Shown here: one piece after another, positions 12,148-22,400 of the stretch
Layout: each line of letters opens with the position of its first letter
How positions within the stretch are numbered: the stretch's first letter is position 1
Origin: Peromyscus leucopus
Taxonomy: Eukaryota > Chordata > Mammalia > Rodentia > Cricetidae
Assembly (NCBI RefSeq): GCF_004664715.2
Contig: NC_051072.1
Coordinates: 28,075,997 to 28,139,996 of the forward strand
Reading direction: 5' to 3'
DNA length: 64,000 nucleotides
The notes under the pieces: generated by a model
Database searches by the model: none
Told to the model about the DNA's origin: nothing
What the model saw: only the letters and a program-made list of their open reading frames with translations
Program-made: the position numbers and the translations under genes

Positions 12148-12475
12148 ATGTTAATTCATTTGTTTGAGTTGGTGTTACAAAATTTCATAGACTATTTGCC
12201 TTATAAACAATAGAATTTTGCTTCTCATAGTTTTAGTGGGCAAGAAGTCAGAGATCATGATTTTGAGAGCTCATGTCTGGGAAAGGCCCACTGTTTCATT
12301 CATAGACTGTATCATCTCACTGTGACTTCACAAGGCGAGAGAGGCATGTGCTCCTTAGGTCCCACCATATAAAAGACTAAGGTTGGAGCCTAATTACTCT
12401 TCAAAGTCTCTACCTTATAACACCATCGTTTTCAGGATGAGGGTTGCAAATTCAAAAGATAGCAGTGTGTAAGAC
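12148..12475 (-). mobile_element. Ancient MaLR/MLT1-like LTR
   Basis: Minus-strand landmarks: 'gttggtgttacaaaatttcatagac' (as two shorter blocks), 'aagtcagagatcatg', 'ttcacaaggcgagagagg' and 'aaagtctctacc'. It is old, with approximate ends. Confidence 0.45.
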
Positions 12476-13091
12476 TTTATCCTCTTTAGCACAGTCCACA
12501 CTACTCTTCACCTTTGCTTCCTGTGCTCTAGGCTCAGCCACTTGCTCAGAGGCATCCTCCTCTTCTATGGTGCTCTGCCTAGCACTCAGTTTCATCTCCT
12601 AGCATTGCTACTTCTTCCTAACACTCCCAGAGGGTTCAGCCCCTTTGACACAGATAACAGGCAAAACTGCAGGTGCAAAAGAAAAGCCAGGTTGTTTACC
12701 TTGTGTTCCTCTCAGGCCTTGTTCATGTGCAGCTAGCTTGGTAGCAGACACAGCCATATCTAATTAATTGACCTTGAGGCTGGAGCAGCCTTCATGGTTT
12801 ATGCTACAGTAATGACTTCCATTAGAGCACATAAAATGGGGCTAGCCTTGGTCTGTGCTACTGTGTTTCCTCACCAATTTATAGCAAAAGAGAATAAGAG
12901 AAGCACATACGAGAGACCAGGAGTCCAGGCATCCCACCCCAGAAGCAGTTACCCTAGAGAGCAGCCCCATTCCAGACACAGGTGATGAGATGCTCGATTC
13001 TCATAGTTAAAATCTTCTACATTCCTTTCTTCATCTTAGTGGGGTCTGTTCTTTTCAAGCCCCTATTATGATCTGTCTCATTTTGTTTCTA

Positions 13092-13095
<4 letters not shown>
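12476..13095. other. Unassigned stretch
   Basis: No repeat is recognised. Two ~64-codon frames (12542-12736 and 12794-12985) have no domain signature. Confidence 0.4.

Positions 13096-13185
<90 letters not shown>
13096..13185. repeat. Compound (TA)n(CA)n microsatellite
   Basis: About 45 bp of perfect TA repeat (13096-13140) pass directly into about 45 bp of perfect AC repeat (13141-13185). Both halves are likely length-polymorphic. Confidence 0.95.
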
Positions 13186-13187
<2 letters not shown>

Positions 13188-13823
13188 TCCCTCTCATTTT
13201 CACAGCTCCATTAGCATGGGCTGCCTGTTCTTGTATGTAGACTGATGTTAAGTTGGATATTTATAGAATGGGAGAATCCATGTTCTTCAGCCTCAGAGTC
13301 CAAAAAGAATCTTGAGACTTTTCAGCCACTGGCTTTTCTCTTCCTTCTAACACTGGCAGCACTTTCACGTGTTCCTTTAAGGAGCTTTTAGATTTTTTTT
13401 TTTTTTTTTTTTTTTAACCTCTTGTAGAAGAGTAATTGACCCTTACTTTTCAGCTGGGTATTGGCCGAGCAGTGTGTTCGGACAGGTAGATCTTGCTCAG
13501 GATTTGAGCTCTCTGCTTTTCCTACTGTAATATCCCAGACATTTGATTCCCTGTAGAGTAGAAGCAGAGAAGACAGTAGAATCATCTGTGCCTTGTAATG
13601 CAGTAGCATCTGGCAGATGGAACCTGACGACTTGAGAGGAAGGCATTCTTTCTTGCACTTGGCAGGAAAGAGGGCATTATCATTCTGGTTCTCAAAGTTG
13701 TCCTTTTATAAACACTGTAATTTTGGTTTCTGGTCCATTCTTAATTTTCCATGCAAAATGGAAATTAACCTCCACGTACATTGTACTCAGCATACTATCT
13801 GCAAGATAATTTGGAAGCCTATC
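13186..13823. other. Unassigned stretch with a T23 run
   Basis: It holds a T run at 13393-13415. Nothing else is recognised. Confidence 0.4.
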
Positions 13824-14196
13824 TGTAGCTGGAGAGTTTTCTCTCCAGCTCCCGCCAATCCCGCCAGTCCCAGAGCCCACTTATAAAATAAACACACAGA
13901 TTCCTATATTATTTAAACTGTTTGGCCTAATGGCTCAGGCTTCTGGCTATCTAGTTCTTCTATCTTAAATTAACCCATTTCTATTAATCTATAAGTTGCC
14001 ACATGGCTCATGGCTTACCAGTATCTTACACCTTGCTTATCATGCGGCGGCTGGCAGGTCTCTCTCTTTCTGCCTTCCTGTTCCCTCAGTTCTCTCTTAG
14101 TCCCACCTATACTTCCTGTCTGGCTATTGGCCAATCAGTGTTTTATTTTTTAACCAATCAGAGCAACACATTTGCCATACAGAACATCCCACAGCA
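13824..14196 (-). mobile_element. Solo ERV LTR, family LTR-B, perfect TSD
   Basis: The 373-bp LTR runs from TGTAGCTGGAG to CCCACAGCA. It is flanked by CCTATC on both sides (13818-13823 and 14197-14202). On the minus strand it reads TGCTGTGGGATG and carries ATTGG (inverted CCAAT) boxes and 'aggtgggac', matching the copies at 5123 and 27211. The family name is not known to me; the 6-bp TSD fits class II. Confidence 0.9.
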
Positions 14197-14335
14197 CCTA
14201 TCTATTATAATAGGAAAAAATTAAATAGATAAGTTTATTTTTCCATCTGTGTGTTTTCTTGACTAGTTTTAAATGAACACCTAGCCACTGCAAGCCATTT
14301 TATGAAGAACAAGAAGGCAATGAGCAAAATTCAGA

Positions 14336-14748
14336 TGTCTTAGTTGGGTTTCTATTGCTGTGACTAAAACACCATGACCAAATCAATTTGTGAGGGAAGA
14401 GTTTATTTCCTCTTATAGCTTGTAATCCATCATGCAGAGAAGTCAGGACAGAAACTCAAAGGAGGAACTGGGAGGCAGGAAATGATACAGACGCCATGGA
14501 GGGGTGCTGCTTACTGGCTTGCTCCTCATGGCTTCCTTGGCCTGCTTTCTTATGGAAACCAGGACCACCTGCATAGGTGTGGTAAAACTCACAGTGAGCT
14601 GGACCCTCCCACCACAGATCATCATTTTAAAAGAAGGTACCAGAGACTTGCCCACAAACCAATTTGGCAGAGGCATTTTTTTAATTGACTTCCTCTCTTC
14701 CAAAATGATGTTACCCTAGGTCAAGTTGACATAAAACTAGCAAGAACA
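14336..14748 (-). mobile_element. ORR1-like MaLR LTR
   Basis: A nearly complete minus-strand LTR from TGTCTTAGTTGGG to AAGAACA. It includes 'gctgtgactaaaacaccatg', 'catggaggggtgctgcttac' and 'ggtcaagttgacataaaac'. Flanks TCAGA (14331-14335) and CCAGG (14749-14753) may be a decayed 5-bp duplication, as expected for ERVL elements. Open frames here are shadows of the repeat. Confidence 0.75.
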
Positions 14749-15472
14749 CCAGGGCATGATTTTTAAACTAGGTGGTAAAAATTCATATATAGCTTATAAA
14801 GTGCTGATTGTGCTTTGGATACAGGAACACATAAAGTAATCTAATTAAAGTGCAATTCAGCATGTGTCAAATATTTCTAAAGAATGAGTAACAGCCTAGA
14901 AGAGGGCTGCTTCAAAGGTATCACATCAACTTGAATCTGCATGTAGTTAGAATTATTTTTAAACTTTAAAAAATGGCAATGAAGTTTGTGGTTTTGACTT
15001 ATTTACTTTTTGAGAAGCTCGAAATAGTCATTGTGTTGAAAAGTTAATCTAGGTCACTACTCTGCTAATGATCCCTAGCATGCCCCCGCTCTTGAGTCCT
15101 CACAGTTGCCTTATGTTTCTGTGCATTGCCCATGAAGTGACCCAGTTTGCCAGCAAGTTTGCAACTCAATAGGAGACGATGAGGACCCCTAAAATGTCTA
15201 GTTTCCAGAAGGAGCCCAGGGTCATTCTTTAAGCCCTCATTACTTGAATTTAAAATGGAGATTGTTATCATGGCTTTGTTTGTATGGCTTCAGCCATCCT
15301 GTACAAATTGATGATGATGACTGACTTGGAATCAAACAGAATTAAATGACCTTCATTTGGCCTGGAACATGGTCTACAGTATGGTATGTATAATGCATAA
15401 TGTTGTGAAATAATAGAGCTTCATACAAAATGGAGCTAAATATGCTAAGTACAATAAGATAAACTACAGCTG
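14749..15472. other. Unassigned stretch
   Basis: No gene or repeat is recognised. Confidence 0.4.
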
Positions 15473-15560
15473 CAAAAAAAAGAAAGGAGGGAAGGGAAGA
15501 AAGAAAGAAAGAAACAAAGAAACGAAGAAAGAAACAAAGAAAAAAGAAAGAAAAGGAAAA
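15473..15560 (+). repeat. Purine-rich (GAAA)n-like repeat
   Basis: An imperfect A/G-rich tract built on GAAA with a few C interruptions. No SINE body precedes it. Confidence 0.85.
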
Positions 15561-15774
15561 TCAGGATCTCTTTCATCATACAAGCTAACTTAAATTTTGA
15601 ATTCATAAATCAGAATGAAATTGTGTGAAATATACTAGAGTAAAGACCTCCCAAAAGTATTGCTGGTTTATTTTCTTTGTATGCTGCTGAGAAGAAAACT
15701 ATAACACATTTCAGAGAAGCTCTTTCTTATGCCAAACCCTCCACCAGTATTGTGACTTTCAATAGTATCTAACT

Positions 15775-16157
15775 CATTGATTCTCAACCTTCTTAATGCT
15801 GCGATCCTTTAATACAGTTCTTCAAGTTGCAGTGACCCCCAGCCATAAAACTATTTTGTTCCAAAGCAAGATCTCCCCTGGGATTCAGCTCAGCCTGGTA
15901 GATTCAGTTGGTGGGAATGGGGTGGGGGAGAGGAGGGAGGACAGGGGAATCTGTGGCTGATATGTAAAATTAAGTTAATTATAAAATAAAAATATAAAGA
16001 AAAACTATTGTGTTGTTACTTCATAACTGCAATTTTGCTACCATTACAAATTGTAATATAGAAATCTGATATGGAGAATATTTGATATGAGACCCCTGTG
16101 AAAGGGTCATTCGACACCCCCCCAAAGGGGCTGTCACTCACAGGTTGAGATATATTG
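15775..16157 (+). mobile_element. URR1 hAT-type DNA element, interrupted
   Basis: It has the URR1 terminal motif 'cattgattctcaacc' (consensus CAGTGGTTCTCAACC), then 'ctgcgatcctttaatacag', 'gtgaaagggtcattcgac' and the complementary terminus 'caggttgagatatattg'. It is non-autonomous with no transposase. Flanks ATCTAACT and ATCTGCTT match at 5 of 8 bases, a possible decayed 8-bp hAT duplication. It is split by an L1 insertion at 15861-16000. Confidence 0.88.
15861..16000 (+). mobile_element. Short L1 3'-UTR insertion inside URR1
   Basis: A 140-bp 5'-truncated L1 3' end with a G-rich polypurine segment ('aatggggtgggggag') and an A-rich tail. It is flanked by AAAACTATTTTGTT (15847-15860) and AAAACTATTGTGTT (16001-16014), a 14-bp duplication of URR1 sequence with one mismatch. 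This is the signature of target-primed reverse transcription. Confidence 0.88.
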
Positions 16158-16411
16158 ATCTGCTTCCACTTAACGTTCATATTACATCTTAAGTCTTGGT
16201 TCAAAACAGCCCATCCTCAGACCTGTCATTTTCACATTGCACTTCAAGGGTGTTCTAGCTTTTTGCAGACAGTGTCAATTATTAACCTAATAAAACTTGA
16301 AACATTTATGGCTTTTACACCTGTTGTTTCTTGAGTTCAAGGAAAAAGAATACTGATGAGGTGAATTTCAATGCAGACAAAATTGACTAAGAAATCTCAT
16401 ACTTTCAATGA
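16158..16411. other. Unassigned stretch
   Basis: Nothing is recognised. Confidence 0.35.
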
Positions 16412-16500
16412 CTTACTGACTTTGGGTAATTCTTCTTACTTCTTCAAGATCCAATATCTTCATCAGTAAAGTGGGATCAATATCTGTTTCATGTACTTAA
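16412..16500 (-). mobile_element. MIR SINE fragment
   Basis: The series 'actgactttgggtaattc', 'caatatcttcatcagtaaag' and 'gtgggatcaatatctg' follows the conserved core of MIR read on the minus strand. It is an ancient, immobile fragment. Confidence 0.6.
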
Positions 16501-16921
16501 TATAAGTTTCTCATGCCAACAAGACAGTGGTTCTTAAATGTTAATGTGCTTAAAAATCACTTACTCCTTTTAATGAATTCCATTTCCCTTTCAAGTAAAC
16601 TATTCCTTAGGAAGTATAGGGATTGTGTCTTGAGTTCAGATATTGTCCCCAATCCTCAGGGGCATTAAACCATCATCAACAATCTCAAGCACTAAGTCAA
16701 ATCAACACCTGCCCCACACAGTTAAAAGAAAATAGAGATCATCCAAAAGGAACTGTGTAAACCCTCCAAATCCATGCCTATTTCATTCATCTATTAAACA
16801 CATATTTATGTCATCCCTTGTATGTAGTTGGCATTGAAGGCATCTGAATGAAAATTTTCTGGAAACTTCTACAATGATAATTAACTGGTGAGAATGCCAA
16901 TGATTTTTGAGAAATTAGGAT

Positions 16922-17030
16922 GTTGCAGGTCCATAGCCTAAGTACAATTTACCTCAGGCTGTAGCCAAATTACAATTTACATAAGGCTATCTCTTAACAT
17001 TGTTATGCATTTTCTTTTATTTATTTTGTG

Positions 17031-17075
<45 letters not shown>

Positions 17076-17580
17076 CCTGCATGTCTGAATGTGTACTGTG
17101 TACATGCCTAGTATCAACAGAGGCTAGAAAAAGGTGTTGAATCCCCTGGAACTAGAGTTAAAGATCATTGTAAGCTGCAATGTGGGTTCTGGACACTAAA
17201 CCCAGGTCCTCTGAAAGTACTCTTAATCTCTGAGTCATCTCCCCAGTCCCTTGGGCTATCTTTAGCCCCCTTAATAGTCATCCCTTGCCTACCTCTGTGT
17301 CCATTCTAAAATAGTTGTGGCAAATAGATGAAGTCTTTTGCATTGTATTAACTTAACAAATCATTACCTCCCCCTGCACACCCACACTAACAACAACAAC
17401 CACAAAAAAAAGAATGTCATCAGATAGCATCTGAGACCTATAATGGGATCCCCTGCTTTTTAGTAACCTATCTACCTGACATTTTCAACAATGTATTTGA
17501 AACATGTCTTCCTTTATGGTTTTCTTGGTTGTATCACTATGAATACTTCATGAAACTGTTGCCACATTGGGAAGTAGAAT
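16922..17580. repeat. Unassigned interspersed repeat, copy 1, split by a SINE
   Basis: Sequence on both sides of the B3 insertion belongs together ('taaggctatct' on the left and 'gggctatcttt' on the right). The right part (17275-17520) resembles 19085-19260: 'cctacctctgtgtcc' against 'cctacctctatgtct', and 'catcagatagcatctgag' against 'caccagatagcatcttgg'. I cannot name the family. Confidence 0.45.
16993..17253 (-). mobile_element. B3 (B2-related) SINE with (GT)n
   Basis: Minus-strand B3: a GT repeat on the left (17033-17071), then 'gaatcccctggaactagag', 'gcaatgtgggttctgg' and 'gagtcatctccccagtccc', the complement of the tRNA-like 5' head. Flanking GGCTATCT at 16985-16992 and 17254-17261 is a probable TSD. 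Confidence 0.8.
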
Positions 17581-17804
17581 TTGGGGTAACTCATATTTGG
17601 TTCAAGGATAGACTGGTTCCATCTTTTTTGAGGTGAGAACTGTGATCTGGCATCTATCAGCAAATTAAGGCCATGGGACAATCCTATCTACTGTCTTATT
17701 AGTACATAGTCTTATAGAAAGAGATTAGTTCATATTGTCTCTAAGTGATAATATACTACAATGTCAGAGATGAAGAATTATGACTAAGATTGGCTTTGTG
17801 ACCT

Positions 17805-18135
17805 GGGATACTGTTCCAGAAATACTATAAACTGGTTGATTCATAAACAGTAAGGTTTTATTTGTCCATAGTTATGAAGGCCAAGAAGTCCAAGATCAGA
17901 AAAGCAGTTGGTTCTGTATATGGTAAGGACCTGCCCCAATAGATGCCCCTTTCAATCAATCTATGTGCTGTCACAAGATAAGCAGACAGCCAAGCTCTTT
18001 CAGACATCAGCTATAGGATCACTAATCCCATAGTTATCAGAAGGTTCATGATCTAATTGCCTTCCAAAAGCTTCAACCCTTAGCACCATGACTGGGGACT
18101 TAGCACTCAAGATATGAATTGGGGGAGGGAACACA
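17805..18135 (-). mobile_element. Ancient MaLR-type LTR
   Basis: Minus-strand landmarks 'gaaggccaagaagtccaag', 'agctctttcagacatc', 'catgatctaattgcc' and 'cactcaagatatgaat' fit an MST/MLT1-like LTR. Ends are approximate. Confidence 0.45.
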
Positions 18136-18178
18136 TCAACATTGAGAACATGATTTCTTCAAAGCCTGAAGAGGGTCT

Positions 18179-18224
18179 ATTTTGTTTTGTTTTGTTTTGT
18201 TTTGGTGTTGTTGTTGTTGTTGTT
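18179..18224. repeat. (TTTTG)n(TTG)n simple repeat
   Basis: About five TTTTG units are followed by about five TTG units. Confidence 0.9.
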
Positions 18225-18522
18225 TTTATCTTTCGGGTCCAGTTTGCTGATCCCTTACCTTATACTCCTAAATATCTACCTTTCCCTCTTGACTTCAAGA
18301 AGACCTCAGAGATTCTCTTCTATTTTAGAAGCCAACCAAATGAATGCTGAAAAAACAAACAGACAAACAAAACCCCAAAAACATAGCAGGGGAACTTTGA
18401 AATGTCACTATGTATTTCATTAGATAACGACTTAAGTCATTGAATTCATAGCTAGACTAGTGACCAATAAGTCCCGTAATCTTGTTTCTGGCCCACACAG
18501 CACTAGGGCTTTACTGTGTACA

Positions 18523-18620
18523 ACTGCATGTGGCTTTTTTTACTTGAGCTAGGATCTCAACTCAAGTCTTTGTGCTCATACAGCAAATGTCGCTATCCAT
18601 GGAGTCATCTCTCCAGCTCC
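18523..18620 (-). mobile_element. B3/B2-related SINE fragment
   Basis: The minus-strand head region 'tcaactcaagtctttgtgc' ... 'gagtcatctctccagctcc' is the complement of the tRNA-like promoter end of B3. The tail end is missing. Confidence 0.65.
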
Positions 18621-18765
18621 ATACCCCACTTCTTTATCCTGAATGGGCCCCAGAAGACATGGGAAACATAAATACTGGTGTATATCGTTAGTTATTTTTC
18701 TCCTCATTCACCAATTGGCTAATATAAAATCACTAACTGAGGACAGTGAAAGAAATCTGAATTTG

Positions 18766-18768
<3 letters not shown>

Positions 18769-18799
<31 letters not shown>

Positions 18800-18946
18800 G
18801 TTTTTTCAAGACAGGGTTTCTCTGTGTAGCTTTGCGCCTTTCCTGGAACTCACTTGGTAGTCCAGGCTGGCCTCAAACTCACAGAGATCCACCTGCCTCT
18901 GCCTCCCGAGTGCTGGGATTAAAGGCGTGCGCCACCACCGCCTGGC
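18769..18946 (-). mobile_element. B1 SINE (cricetid type)
   Basis: T run (complement of the tail), then 'agacagggtttctctgtg', 'gcgcctttcctggaactc' and a full B1 ending 'cgccaccaccgcctggc'. The 'gcgcctttcctgg' variant differs from the common Mus 'ccctggctgtcctgg' type. Confidence 0.93.
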
Positions 18947-19055
18947 CTTAATTTTTTAATATAATAAGTTGTGAATAAAAACTCCTGAAAAGAAAGTGTT
19001 TGCTGATTAGAATTTCAGTACTATGAAGAGAATAGAATGTTGCCTTTCTAGAGGC

Positions 19056-19290
19056 TAATTTGCTTCATCTTGAGCTAGTTTTGGTCCTCTGAAACAGCCA
19101 TTCGTGCCTACCTCTATGTCTGAACTAACATCTTATGGAACCTATTACCTTAGCAGACCACTAGCTTCCACCAGCCCAAAAGCTAAAAATATCACCAGAT
19201 AGCATCTTGGGTCTATAGAAAAACTTCCTGAATCTTGTTAAAACCACTTCTCTGATGTATTTTAAGCTTGCCTTGAGGTAGATCAATTGT
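19056..19290. repeat. Unassigned interspersed repeat, copy 2
   Basis: Resembles 17275-17520 in the same orientation, with shared 'gcctacctct.tgtc' and 'ca.cagatagcatct...(a/g).c(t)tata' blocks. The right end abuts L1 sequence. The family is unknown to me. Confidence 0.4.
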
Positions 19291-19745
19291 CATCTTCCTG
19301 AAGAACCACCACACTTACTTCCATAGTGGATGTACAAGTTTGCAGTCCCATAAGCAATGGATCGATTTACCTCAAGATCCAGATATATCGTTCTTGGGCA
19401 TATATCCAAAGGATGCTTCATCCTACCACAGAGACACTTGCTCAACCATGTTTATTGCTGCTCTATTCATGATAGCCAGAAATTAGAAACAAGCTAGATG
19501 TCCCTGAATAGAAGAATGGGTAAAGAAAATGTGGAACATTTACAAAATCAGCTGTTTAAAAAAAAAAATGAAGTCATGAAATTTCCAGGTAAATGGATGG
19601 AACTAAACAAAAACCATCCTCCTGAGTGAGGTGTCCCAGATCCAGGAAAACAAATATTGTGTGTATTCACTTTTATGTGCATATTAGATATTTAGTCAGT
19701 GATAAGCAAGCTCAAGTCTGTAGAACCAAAGAGACTATTTTGAGT
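19291..19745 (+). mobile_element. L1 3' region fragment
   Basis: Reads in sense as the L1 end-of-ORF2/3'-side sequence: 'atggatgtacaagtttgc'-like text, 'gggcatatatccaaagg', 'ttgctgctctattcatgatagcc', 'atggatggaactaaac' and 'gagtgaggtgtcccagatcc' (as separate blocks). Many stops are present and it is inert. Confidence 0.75.
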
Positions 19746-19987
19746 TTCTTAAAAAGTAAATTCAAGTCTAAAGCACAAACTTTATTGCCAATTTTAAAGT
19801 TTAAAAATAATTCTAACTACATGAAGATTCAAGTTTATTTGATACCTTTGGAGTAGCTCTCCTCTATACTTTACTCTATAAATATTTCACATGTGCTGGG
19901 TTACACTTTAATTAGATTACTTTATTCCCTTTACGATCAAAGTTGTGGTTTTTTGAATCAACAAAGAAGTCAATTCTTTAATGTGTC

Positions 19988-20190
19988 TCAGGCATAGTCC
20001 TAAGCCCTTTGACCCTTTAGAAGTATTATTCCATTGTAACAACACTGAGAATAAAGTAACTCATTTTGTAGATGGAGAGATTGAGTATATAAAATATAAA
20101 GTAACTTAACTTCCTCAAAGTCATAAAGGTAGCAAGTGACATAGCCAGTATTTTAATTTATGCACTCTAGCTCCAATGTTCTTCTTAGCC
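19988..20190 (+). mobile_element. MIR SINE
   Basis: A nearly full MIR in sense: 'ctcaggcatagtcctaagcc', 'ttattccattgtaacaacac', 'cattttgtagatggagag', 'cctcaaagtcataaagg' and 'agcaagtgacatagccag'. It is an ancient tRNA-derived SINE fossil. Confidence 0.75.
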
Positions 20191-22034
20191 ACAAACATTG
20201 TTCCTCAAGTATTGTAAAGTTATATGAGCCATAAAGGAATTGGAGATGTGGCATTGGCCTTATTAGCAAAGATCAATTAATCTGATAATTTAATTCTCTA
20301 GAGTGTAGTTTTATGTAAATTCAAATTCTCAAGTACTCTATACAAAAATAATCATATGATTATCAATATCTACCTATGCTTGATTCAACTAAGTAGGTCT
20401 CTTTATTCTTGTTTCCACAAGCACATACAGAATCTATGCTCAAGCATTTCTCAAGATATTGGGCTAAGTTTATGCTATGAAGTATTCCAGAATTTAAATG
20501 ATAAGTGCGAGGCTCTTAGAAGAGGCCTATAGACTCCATAGAAGCTAAGTGGATAGAGAAGATGTTAGGGACTAAGAGAAAGTGGTGTCCTTCCCTTACT
20601 CCATTAGACTTCTGACACCTCCTCCTCAGGGCAATGACATCACCCTTTCCTAACTCTCCTTATATCCATCATAGCTGCTCATCATAGATTCTGAGCTCTC
20701 AAAGGATAGAGACCACACTATTATTTGTCCAGTGACTGTTTTAGAGTTCCATCACAAGGGCAGTGTTGCAAATATCTATATAATGAGTGGGTGACTATGT
20801 TAGAAAATTCACGGGCAGTGGAATGGAAAAGAAATTGGGACAGTGTTAGGATAGTAAGACATGAAGCTGAGAGTCATTTGGAGAGAGTTACCATATTCCA
20901 GATGAGCTATGACTCTGATCCAAGGAAGGGAAAGGGAAATTAGTTTGATGAGGTGAGCACAACTGTTAGGATCAGTTTTTTTAAAAAATGAATTCAGCAA
21001 CAATGGCTGCATAAGCATCTAGGCATAATTTAAAATACTTGACCATGTGCCATTTTCTGCCTCTTAAATAGTTGTATTCCCATCTTTCTGTTCCTTCAAT
21101 ATTCCAACAGTTCATTGTCTTTGATTCACAGTTTTTTAGTCATTCTTATTTCCACTTTAATGGATGCATTCCTCAAGTGCTTAAGGCTATTAGCCACAGG
21201 GATCCTTAGTGAGAAGTATGTAGCAGCCTTTCTGAATCTGCAGGCTACAGATTGATTTTTCTGCAGAAAAAGAGAGTGAAACTCAGCAGGAAGCTATTTT
21301 GCCCAAAAACAGAACCCGTGACCAACTCGGGGCCTTGCCTTTCTGGGGATGTCATTTCTCTAAAGAGAAAGAGGTCTTGAAAAAGTTAGCCTCTAAAGCT
21401 ACCTCCTCAACTGCTTGTAATCCAGGACAGTGTGGCAGCCTTAATGGAATAAGGCCATTTATAATTAATGAAAACATAAAATTCCAAAGCATATCACTAG
21501 TTTGACTCTACTTCATTGTGTGGGATCTACATGAAGTTCACCAACTACATCAAGCATCCCACTCACTACAGTCCCATGACAAGCACAGGTGAACCAATCT
21601 TCAGCACTGGCCTCCATCACCCTTGGACTATTTCATGTATACGTCTATCTGAATTTACCACCCTGGAGTGAGCAAGAAGGTACATAGTTACCCTATAAAG
21701 TTAAATTTAATTGTTTTGTTTTCTTCAGGAAACTCCCCAATTACCCAACTTTTCCTATAGTGGGCCAGGTAGCCATTCTCCAAAACAGCCCTAGGGATAC
21801 TCTGACCTATTTGAAATTCACTTCTTATCTTGAATCTTCTGCTGCAGCCAATCCAGCCTTTTTGCGTTCTCCAACACTCCCTAGTGTGATAGCTACAAAT
21901 GTACCTCACTTGTTCCTCCATAGTCTCTGTCCTTCTCTTAAAATGAAGCTTCTTCAGAAACATCATCAACAAGCCATGACAAGATTGTCTAGGGCAGTCT
22001 GGTTTCCAAAAGCAAGAGCTAAGATAGAGAACCC
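20191..22034. other. Unassigned stretch
   Basis: Part of 20640-20760 weakly resembles an L2 3' end ('gagctctcaaaggatagagacc'). Overlapping open frames on both strands (21688-22062, 124 codons minus; 21760-22041, 93 codons plus) show no domain and no codon-like bias. No gene is called. Confidence 0.35.
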
Positions 22035-22400
22035 CCTTTAAAACTTTTTTATTAATACACATTAATTATGTATATTAATGAACTTCATTTTTACCTTTTC
22101 ATACATATACATAATGGATTTCAACCATATTAATGCTGCATTACCCTTTTATCCATCTCTCACATCAGCTAATCCCTTTCCCCTGCCCACTCCTGGCACT
22201 AGGATTCTTTTAATAATCCATGGTTTATTGGATGAGTTTTATTCTCCTATGCAGGGTACCTCTGGTTCTAACTCTTTAAATTTAATTTGATTTCATTTTT
22301 ATTAGCTTACCAATGATCAGATTCCCTTATGCCTTTTTATATATCATTAGTCTTGTTTGAACACCACCACCAGCACCCTACATCCACCAATGCCCTCTAA
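22035..22400 (-). mobile_element. Probable old rodent L1 non-coding segment
   Basis: Text such as 'ctaatccctttcccctgccc', 'accaatgatcagattccc' and 'cttgtttgaacaccaccacc' fits a recurrent rodent L1-associated non-coding region read on the minus strand. The assignment is from memory and tentative. Confidence 0.4.

Noticed and set aside
18643..18951. 102-codon frame with a poly-Phe run and a familiar-looking C terminus
   Set aside because: Poly-Phe is the T run of a B1 and the C-terminal part is antisense B1, which often gives such frames.
21688..22062. 124-codon minus frame overlapping a 93-codon plus frame
   Set aside because: Open frames on both strands of the same stretch, no domain and no coding bias visible. 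Chance is the simpler reading.
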